NCBI GenBank assembly: GCA_964540005.1
Contig: CAZILN010000251.1
Location: 1-5,891, forward strand
Source: CAZILN01 sp964540005
Lineage (GTDB): Bacteria > Bacteroidota > Bacteroidia > Bacteroidales > SM23-62
Reading direction: 5' to 3'
Length of the DNA stretch: 5,891 nt
Numbering within the stretch: the stretch's first letter is position 1; every line of letters begins with the position of its first letter. The notes below the pieces were generated by a model. It searched no databases, was not told the DNA's origin, and saw only the letters and a program-made list of their open reading frames with translations. The translations under genes were made by a program, and so were the position numbers. Below, one piece after another: positions 1 to 4,291 of this stretch.

Positions 1-281
1 ACAATGCCTGTGAGGTAAAAGAGGTAGAAGTGGAAGTAGGGGAGTTATCGGGGATCGTGGTCGAAGCGCTCGAATTTGCACTGGAATCGGCAGTTAAAAA
101 TACACTGCTTGAAAATGCCGCTATCAGGATCCTGAGTGTGCCGGGAAAAGCAAAATGCAAGCAATGTCATCATGAATATCCGGCCGGGGAGTTGTACACC
201 GTATGCCCGATGTGCGGATCCGGCTTTCCGGAAATTATCCAGGGTAAAGAGCTAAGGCTCAAATCGTTGATCGTTGATTAG
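1..281 (+). CDS. hypA: HypA, hydrogenase maturation nickel metallochaperone (5' end missing)
   Basis: HypA delivers nickel, with HypB, to the large subunit of [NiFe] hydrogenases in the cytoplasm. The reading frame is open from base 3 to the TAG at 279-281, giving 92 visible residues. HypA is usually about 113-118 residues, so roughly 25 N-terminal residues lie off the left edge, including the family's Met-His nickel-binding start. The GTG at 30 is an internal Val codon, not the start, because the family-like stretch EVKEVEVEVGELSGIV continues upstream of it. The zinc site is intact: CKQC (visible residues 52-55) and CPMC (68-71) form the two CxxC pairs, and the typical C-terminal GKELRLKS follows. 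Its last 23 bp overlap the 3' end of hypB on the other strand, whereas hypA and hypB are normally codirectional. The identification is secure; the arrangement is the odd part. Confidence 0.93.
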   Translation, partial: NACEVKEVEVEVGELSGIVVEALEFALESAVKNTLLENAAIRILSVPGKAKCKQCHHEYPAGELYTVCPMCGSGFPEIIQGKELRLKSLIVD

Positions 282-1203
282 TTATCCAGTCATACCACTG
301 GTCCATTCCTTCTCCAGTACGTACTGATAATTCGATGATCTCTAATCCGGGATTCACCTGCTTTGCATAATCCTTTGCCTTGCCGATATCAAAATCGAGA
401 TGTGGGAGAAGATCAGTTTTATTAATAATACAGAGATCCGATGACTGGAACATATAAGGGTATTTCAGCGGTTTATCCTCACCCTCCGTTACGCTCATGA
501 TAACCACTCTTTTTGATTCTCCCAGGTCGAACAGGGCCGGACAGACCAGGTTGCCAACGTTTTCTATCATAAGGACAGCATCCTGGGGCAGCTCAAGCTG
601 TTTCATGGCGGCATTTACCATGCCGGCATCGAGGTGACAACCCTGGCCTGTATTTACCTGAACCACGGGAGCCCCTGCTTCCTGTATCCTGTTGGCATCG
701 TTCATGGTCTGCTGGTCCCCTTCAATTATCGAGAGGTTTAATTTTCCTTTCAGTTCTTTGATGCTGCGCTCCAGCAGGCTGGTTTTTCCTGATCCGGGAG
801 AGCTGACAAGGTTCAGGGTAAGTATGCCCTTTGCCTCGAAATATCCCCTGTTCCGTTCTGCTATTAAATTGTTTTTACCGAGGACATCCTCCTGGATCTC
901 AATCTTCCGGGATGATTCATGGGAGTGATCCCCTTCATAAGAATGTTCATGGTCGTGGGGGTGATCATGTCCGTGCGAGTGATCGTGTTCATGGGAATGA
1001 TCATGCGGGTGATCATGTTCGTGCGAGTGATCGTGTTCATGACCCGGTCCATGAGAATGATCGTGATCATGTGGATGTGAATGATCGTGTGAATGCGAAT
1101 GCGTGATCCCCGACTCAGGATGGTAATGCATCTCATGGTCCTCACCGGGTTTCATTATTCTGACTTCGTTCCCGGACTGGCCGCAGCCGCAGGTGTCGCA
1201 CAT
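259..1203 (-). CDS. hypB: HypB, nickel-binding GTPase for hydrogenase maturation, with long His-rich tract
   Basis: HypB is a cytoplasmic SIMIBI-class GTPase that hands nickel to HypA and on to the [NiFe] hydrogenase large subunit. The 314-residue protein starts with MCDTCGCG, matching the CxxCGC high-affinity nickel motif, which fixes the ATG at 1203. Residues 23-95 hold 31 histidines, mostly in alternating H-x-H pattern with D, S, E, P and G. The GTPase core follows: P-loop SSPGSGKTS (134-142), EGDQQT (161-166), GQGCHLDA with the metal-site Cys189-His190, ENVGNLVCP (214-222) and the guanine-specificity NKTD (261-264). The length exceeds the roughly 200-230-residue core because of the His tract, as in HypB proteins that also store nickel. 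It lies 78 bp downstream of metA on the same strand and converges on hypA, overlapping it by 23 bp. No terminator separates the two genes. Confidence 0.97.
   Translation of the reverse strand: MCDTCGCGQSGNEVRIMKPGEDHEMHYHPESGITHSHSHDHSHPHDHDHSHGPGHEHDHSHEHDHPHDHSHEHDHSHGHDHPHDHEHSYEGDHSHESSRKIEIQEDVLGKNNLIAERNRGYFEAKGILTLNLVSSPGSGKTSLLERSIKELKGKLNLSIIEGDQQTMNDANRIQEAGAPVVQVNTGQGCHLDAGMVNAAMKQLELPQDAVLMIENVGNLVCPALFDLGESKRVVIMSVTEGEDKPLKYPYMFQSSDLCIINKTDLLPHLDFDIGKAKDYAKQVNPGLEIIELSVRTGEGMDQWYDWITNQRSTI
919..1107 (-). repeat. Low-complexity His-rich coding repeat inside hypB
   Basis: This stretch encodes HypB residues 33-95, an alternating histidine tract with repeated HDHSHEHDHSH-like units. 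The DNA is a degenerate tandem array of short CATGA/CATGATC-type units that read as GATCATG and GATCGTG on the plus strand. Such arrays can expand or shrink by slippage in multiples of three bases. In other HypB proteins this kind of tract binds several nickel ions; that role is inferred here from composition alone. Antisense reading frames through the array are products of the repeat and not genes. Confidence 0.9.
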
Positions 1204-1227
1204 ATTTCAGCGTTTTAATTGTTCGCA

Positions 1228-1235
1228 CAAATGTA
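1228..1235 (-). promoter_or_regulatory. Candidate -7 promoter element for hypB
   Basis: On the minus strand this reads TACATTTG, an exact match to the Bacteroidota -7 consensus TAnnTTTG, 24 bp before the hypB ATG. No clear TTG or TTTG -33 element lies 19-21 bp upstream, so the promoter is incomplete by consensus. If used, it would give hypB a transcript of its own with a short leader, independent of metY-metA. Confidence 0.35.
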
Positions 1236-1281
1236 ATAATAATCAGGGAGAAATTCCGCACACACTTGCAGTGGCAGCTGC

Positions 1282-2199
1282 TTACTTTATCTCTTGCAGA
1301 TCAAAAGGGGTCTCCTGGTAAACATAATAATTCAGCCAGTTGGTAAACAGGAGGTTGGCATGTGATCTCCACCTGACAAGTGGCTGTGAGGAAGGGTCAT
1401 CCTGCGGGAAATAATTCCTCGGGATATCTATGCTGAGGCCTTTACTGATATCCCTCTCATATTCGTTCTTCAGGGTATCAGGATCATATTCCGAATGCCC
1501 TGTAACAAATAATTGTTTGCCGTCTTTGGTTCCGACAATGTAGACACCTGCCTCCTCAGACTCTGAAATGATCACCAGGTCTTTTGAGCGGATGATATCT
1601 GACTTCCTTACTTCGGTATATCTGGAATGGGGGGCCGGGAAGATATCATCAAATCCACGCACCACTGGTATTTTCCTGTCATTCACCACATGATCAAAAA
1701 CTCCGAAGAGTTTTTTGCCCATAGGATATTTGGGGATGCCGTAGAAGTGGTACAGACCGGCCTGTGCCCCCCAGCATATGAACAGGGTCGAGGTAACATT
1801 ATGGGAGGTCCAGTCCATGATATCCTTCATTTCCTCCCAGTAATCAACGGCTTCAAATTCAATCTGCTCCACAGGGGCCCCGGTGATGATCATGCCGTCA
1901 TATTTGTGTGATTTTACTTCATCGGGGGTTTTGTAGAAAGTTTCCAGGTGATCAGTAGGGGTGTTCTTTGAGACATGGGTGACCGGGTGGATCAAATCGA
2001 TCTCCACCTGCAGGGGCGTGTTGGACAATAAACGCAGGATATGGGTCTCGGTGGTGGTTTTGACCGGCATGATATTCATGATCACGATACGCAGGGGCCT
2101 GATATCCTGGTGAATGGCTTTGCTTTGATTCATTACAAAGACCTTTTCCTCTTTCAGGACCCTGGCAGCGGGCAGGTTGTCTGGTATGTTAATTGGCAT
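1282..2199 (-). CDS. metA: MetA, homoserine O-acyltransferase, predicted acetyl-CoA specific
   Basis: This enzyme acylates the hydroxyl of L-homoserine, the first committed step to methionine. The 305 residues align without gaps with the E. coli MetA start (MPINIPDNLP versus MPIRVPDELP), which supports the ATG at 2199. The active-site residues fall at the standard family positions: nucleophile Cys142 in FICWGAQA, and His235 and Glu237 in GHSEYD. Lys163, Ser192 and Arg249 are also kept. Position 111 is Glu (TGAPVE). Family knowledge is that Glu111 goes with acetyl-CoA use, as in Bacillus cereus, while Gly111 goes with succinyl-CoA, as in E. coli. The product is therefore probably O-acetylhomoserine, which fits the upstream neighbour metY. 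The gap to metY is 76 bp and holds a hairpin. The family is secure; the acyl donor is inferred from one residue and the context. Confidence 0.95.
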   Translation of the reverse strand: MPINIPDNLPAARVLKEEKVFVMNQSKAIHQDIRPLRIVIMNIMPVKTTTETHILRLLSNTPLQVEIDLIHPVTHVSKNTPTDHLETFYKTPDEVKSHKYDGMIITGAPVEQIEFEAVDYWEEMKDIMDWTSHNVTSTLFICWGAQAGLYHFYGIPKYPMGKKLFGVFDHVVNDRKIPVVRGFDDIFPAPHSRYTEVRKSDIIRSKDLVIISESEEAGVYIVGTKDGKQLFVTGHSEYDPDTLKNEYERDISKGLSIDIPRNYFPQDDPSSQPLVRWRSHANLLFTNWLNYYVYQETPFDLQEIK

Positions 2200-2227
2200 G
2201 GGTTCTCAGTTTATTGTATGCAAAGTA

Positions 2228-2255
2228 CGGTTCTTGGTGCAGCCACCTCGAACCG
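2228..2255 (-). other. Stem-loop in the metY-metA intergenic gap
   Basis: On the minus strand the arms CGGTTC and GAACCG form 6 bp, followed by a 2x2 internal loop (GA/AA), an inner GGTG/CACC stem of 4 bp and a GCTG tetraloop. No U-run follows on the minus strand, so it is not a standard intrinsic terminator. A second GAACC sits directly before the metA ATG (2205-2201) and could compete for the same GGTTC arm. The role is unknown: a translation-modulating or RNA-processing structure, or chance. Confidence 0.5.
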
Positions 2256-2275
2256 CACACAGCACAAAATTACTA

Positions 2276-3568
2276 TTAATTTTTCGCCTGCAGCAGGTCG
2301 CCGGTGATATCATCTATATGTTCTATCCCGACGGATATCCTCAGCATGCCCGGATTGACACCTGAAGCCAGCCGCTCTTCTTCGGTCAGCTGCTCATGGG
2401 TGGTGGAGGCAGGATGGATTATAAGTGTCTTGGCATCACCCACATTGGCCAGGTGGGAGATGAGCTTAACACTGTCCACCAGTTTCACTGCCTGCTCCCG
2501 TCCCCCTTTTATATTAAAAGTCAGTACGCCTCCGAAACCGTTGCGGAGGTATTTTTTTGCCAGTGTGTGGTATGGGCTGTTTTCCAGTCCGGGATAATTC
2601 ACCTCTTCCACCCAGTCCTGCTTCTCCAGCCATCCGGCCAGTTCCAGTGCATTGTCACAGGTTCTCTGTACCCGCAGCGAAAGGGTTTCCAGTCCCAGCA
2701 GCAATAAAAAGGCATTAAAGGGGCTGAGGGAATTCCCGTAATCCCTGAGTCCTTCCACCCGGGCGCGGATGATGAAAGCAATATTCCCGTATGGACCGTC
2801 TGGGCCGAATACCTCCCAGAACTTCAGTCCGTGATAACCTTCCGAAGGTTCCGTGAACTGTGGGAATTTTCCGTTTCCCCAGTTAAAGTTTCCCCCGTCA
2901 ACGATGACCCCTCCTATGCTGGTACCATGCCCCCCTATCCATTTGGTGGCGGATTGCACCACGATATTGGCGCCATGATCAATTGGGCGGCAGAGATAAC
3001 CGGCCGCACCGAAAGTATTATCCACGATAAGGGGTATCTTGTGCTTGAGGGCTACATCCGCAATTTTCCTGAACTCAGGAATATTGAAACGCGGATTACC
3101 GATGGATTCCAGGTAAATGGCTTTGGTCTCCTGGTCGATCTGTTTTTCAAAATCAGCGGGATCGTCGCCGTCCACAAATTTTACCTGTATGCCCAGCCGT
3201 TTGAACTGCACCTTGAACTGGTTGTAAGTCCCCCCATAAAGATACGAGGTGGATACAAAATTATCTCCTGACTCCAGGATGTTGGTAAGCGCCAGGAACT
3301 GGGCCGATTGTCCGGATGAAACAGCCAGCGCGGCCACGCCGCCTTCAAGGGCTGCCACCCGCTTTTCAAAGACATCGGTCGTGGGATTCATGATCCGGGT
3401 ATAGATGTTCCCGAACTCCTTCAGCCCGAACAACCTGGCAGCATGTTCGGAATCATTGAATACAAAGGATGTAGTCTGGTAGATGGGTACTGCCCTTGCC
3501 CCTGTGGTGGGATCGGCTTCCTGTCCTGCATGCAATTGCAGGGTTTCAAATCTGTAATTATTTTCCAT
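2276..3568 (-). CDS. metY: MetY, O-acetylhomoserine sulfhydrylase (PLP-dependent)
   Basis: MetY combines O-acetylhomoserine with sulfide to give homocysteine and acetate in the cytoplasm. It belongs to the Cys/Met-metabolism PLP family (fold type I). I chose the ATG at 3568, which gives 430 residues beginning MENNYRFETLQLHAGQE, the family's normal start and length. The frame is open up to an ATG at 3694, but the extra 42 residues are not family-like and lie in the riboswitch leader. Seen in order: YTRIMNPTTD (56-65), SSGQSAQ (84-90), VDNTFG with the PLP-contacting Asp183, SATKWIGGHG with the Schiff-base Lys209, and LRISVGIEH near the end with the substrate-carboxylate Arg410. The roughly 430-residue length favours MetY over cystathionine gamma-synthase (about 380-400). 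It is first in the metY-metA unit and follows a SAM-I riboswitch. Confidence 0.95.
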   Translation of the reverse strand: MENNYRFETLQLHAGQEADPTTGARAVPIYQTTSFVFNDSEHAARLFGLKEFGNIYTRIMNPTTDVFEKRVAALEGGVAALAVSSGQSAQFLALTNILESGDNFVSTSYLYGGTYNQFKVQFKRLGIQVKFVDGDDPADFEKQIDQETKAIYLESIGNPRFNIPEFRKIADVALKHKIPLIVDNTFGAAGYLCRPIDHGANIVVQSATKWIGGHGTSIGGVIVDGGNFNWGNGKFPQFTEPSEGYHGLKFWEVFGPDGPYGNIAFIIRARVEGLRDYGNSLSPFNAFLLLLGLETLSLRVQRTCDNALELAGWLEKQDWVEEVNYPGLENSPYHTLAKKYLRNGFGGVLTFNIKGGREQAVKLVDSVKLISHLANVGDAKTLIIHPASTTHEQLTEEERLASGVNPGMLRISVGIEHIDDITGDLLQAKN

Positions 3569-3699
3569 GATTATTTGGTGTTTGATGTTTTTAAATGCTT
3601 GATGATCAGCATATAAATTTTTATGCTTCTGCTGAAAATTAATTTCCTGCCTGCAGAATAAACGGTAAAATGAGAATAGTAATAGATCATACACAATGA
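3569..3699 (-). other. metY leader between riboswitch aptamer and start codon
   Basis: These 131 nt should hold the riboswitch expression platform. An AT-rich hairpin lies at 3608-3627, with arms AGCATA/TATGCT and an 8-nt loop, but no U-run follows, so it is not a standard intrinsic terminator. There is no obvious Shine-Dalgarno before the ATG at 3568; the sequence there is A-rich. The leader contains TTTATA (3617-3612, minus strand), which repeats part of the 5' strand of aptamer stem P1 and could pair with the 3' strand of P1. That is a weak, all-A/U alternative pairing. Confidence 0.4.
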
Positions 3700-3804
3700 T
3701 TTATAATTACCAATTTACTGGCCAGGTATTGGCACCTTTTCCTTTTGTGGAGGGACGGTTGCCAGAGGGTCATAAAGCCTGTTCTCTCGCCTCTTCTTTA
3801 TAAA
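3700..3804 (-). promoter_or_regulatory. SAM-I (S-box) riboswitch aptamer controlling metY-metA
   Basis: The minus strand matches the SAM-I consensus block by block. A 7-bp closing stem P1 pairs TTTATAA (3804-3798) with TTATAAA (3706-3700). The purine-rich junction AGAAGAGG follows. P2 has AGAG (3787-3784) opposite CTCT (3767-3764), enclosing CAGGCTTTATGA, which corresponds to the consensus CTGGCCCTATGA with its TATGA kink-turn part. The invariant GGCAACC is at 3763-3757. The P3 side AAGGTGCCAA is at 3738-3729, then ACC (3727-3725), which can pair with the GG of the P2 loop as the pseudoknot. The family binds S-adenosylmethionine and lowers expression of methionine genes. Its place directly upstream of metY, on the same strand, supports the call. 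It overlaps no protein gene. Confidence 0.93.
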
Positions 3805-3836
3805 CCAACTACGACAAAGAGCAGTAATTGAGTGAA

Positions 3837-3867
3837 CAAATAAAAATAATAATATTCACAAATCAAA
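3837..3867 (-). promoter_or_regulatory. Candidate promoter for the riboswitch-metY-metA transcript
   Basis: On the minus strand TTTG (3867-3864) is followed after 19 nt by TTTATTTG (3844-3837), one base off the Bacteroidota TAnnTTTG element. Transcription would begin about 25 nt before the riboswitch P1 stem, a sensible distance. The region is AT-rich, so chance matches are possible. Confidence 0.45.
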
Positions 3868-4201
3868 GAATAAAAGATTTTTAAATCGAGAATAATTTGG
3901 AAATAATTTAGATTCAGGCATTAGACATTCTGAAATTATCTTCTGCTATTTACTGATAATATTATTATTAGCAGATCATTGAGATTGGCTTAAAATATTC
4001 ATATATTCTTTCTTATAATTTTCTTATATTGGCTAAGTTTCAGAACAATGAAATAATTCATATAATCGGGCAATACATTTGCAACTATTTTGAGGACTTA
4101 GAAGTCATTATGTAATAGTACCTGTAATATTCTCTGTTATAGTGATATCCATGAACCTGACAATCGGTCCGGAGAGACCGGGAAATATATTTTTTAATTT
4201 A
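3868..4201. other. AT-rich divergent intergenic region with no gene
   Basis: No credible protein-coding frame or tRNA is visible in this stretch between the metY leader and the secreted-protein promoter. It contains an imperfectly explained inverted repeat (TCTGCTA at 3942-3948, TAGCAGA at 3969-3975, 20-nt AT-rich spacer), a small one (GACTT/AAGTC near 4095), and a lone TACATTTG at 4074-4081 (+) that matches the -7 element but lacks a good -33. A GC-rich hairpin at 4165-4180 is listed separately. The base composition is clearly more AT-rich than the flanking genes. Confidence 0.6.
4165..4180 (+). other. Short GC-rich hairpin in an AT-rich intergenic region
   Basis: CGGTC (4165-4169) pairs with GACCG (4176-4180) around a 6-nt loop. 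A T-rich run (TTTTTT, about 4190) starts roughly ten bases after the stem on the plus strand, which is too far for a textbook intrinsic terminator. It sits just upstream of the promoter candidate for the secreted protein. It could be a degenerate terminator or an operator-like dyad; neither can be shown. Confidence 0.35.
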
Positions 4202-4232
4202 TTGAATACCTGAATTCAAATCTGTATATTTG
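4202..4232 (+). promoter_or_regulatory. Bacteroidota-type promoter for the secreted repeat protein
   Basis: TTG (4202-4204), a 20-nt spacer and TATATTTG (4225-4232) match the Bacteroidota sigma-ABfr consensus TTG-N(about 20)-TAnnTTTG exactly. Transcription would start near 4238, leaving a leader of about 50 nt before the ATG at 4292. This is the best promoter match in the window. Confidence 0.65.
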
Positions 4233-4291
4233 GCAAACAGAAGAATATATAGTATTAAGATACAAATATCCTGAAAATAAATTCCGCAACT

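Noticed and set aside
692..1106. Plus-strand reading frames antisense to hypB
   Set aside because: They mirror the hypB GTPase core and its His-rich repeat and have no recognisable domain or leader of their own.
919..1107. CRISPR-like array
   Set aside because: The short repeats have no spacers of regular length and encode the HypB histidine tract in frame.
864..1145. Second minus-strand frame through the His tract (Met/Ile/Thr-rich)
   Set aside because: It is the repeat array read in another frame, overlapping a secure hypB.
1268..1281. GCAG/CTGC hairpin just after the metA stop as a terminator
   Set aside because: Only 4 bp of stem and no U-run on the minus strand.
2831..3271. 146-codon plus-strand frame antisense to metY
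   Set aside because: It lies wholly inside a well-supported metY, and its translation shows no family resemblance.
3608..3627. Intrinsic terminator in the metY leader
   Set aside because: The stem is only 6 bp and mostly A/T, and no U-run follows on the minus strand.
3569..3694. In-frame 42-residue N-terminal extension of MetY from the ATG at 3694
   Set aside because: The extension is not family-like. The family's usual start is at the internal Met (3568), and the extension lies within the leader downstream of the SAM-I aptamer.
4151..4213. 20-codon plus-strand mini-ORF spanning the GC-rich hairpin
   Set aside because: It has no ribosome site or similarity, and it overlaps the promoter candidate. 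A frame this short is expected by chance.
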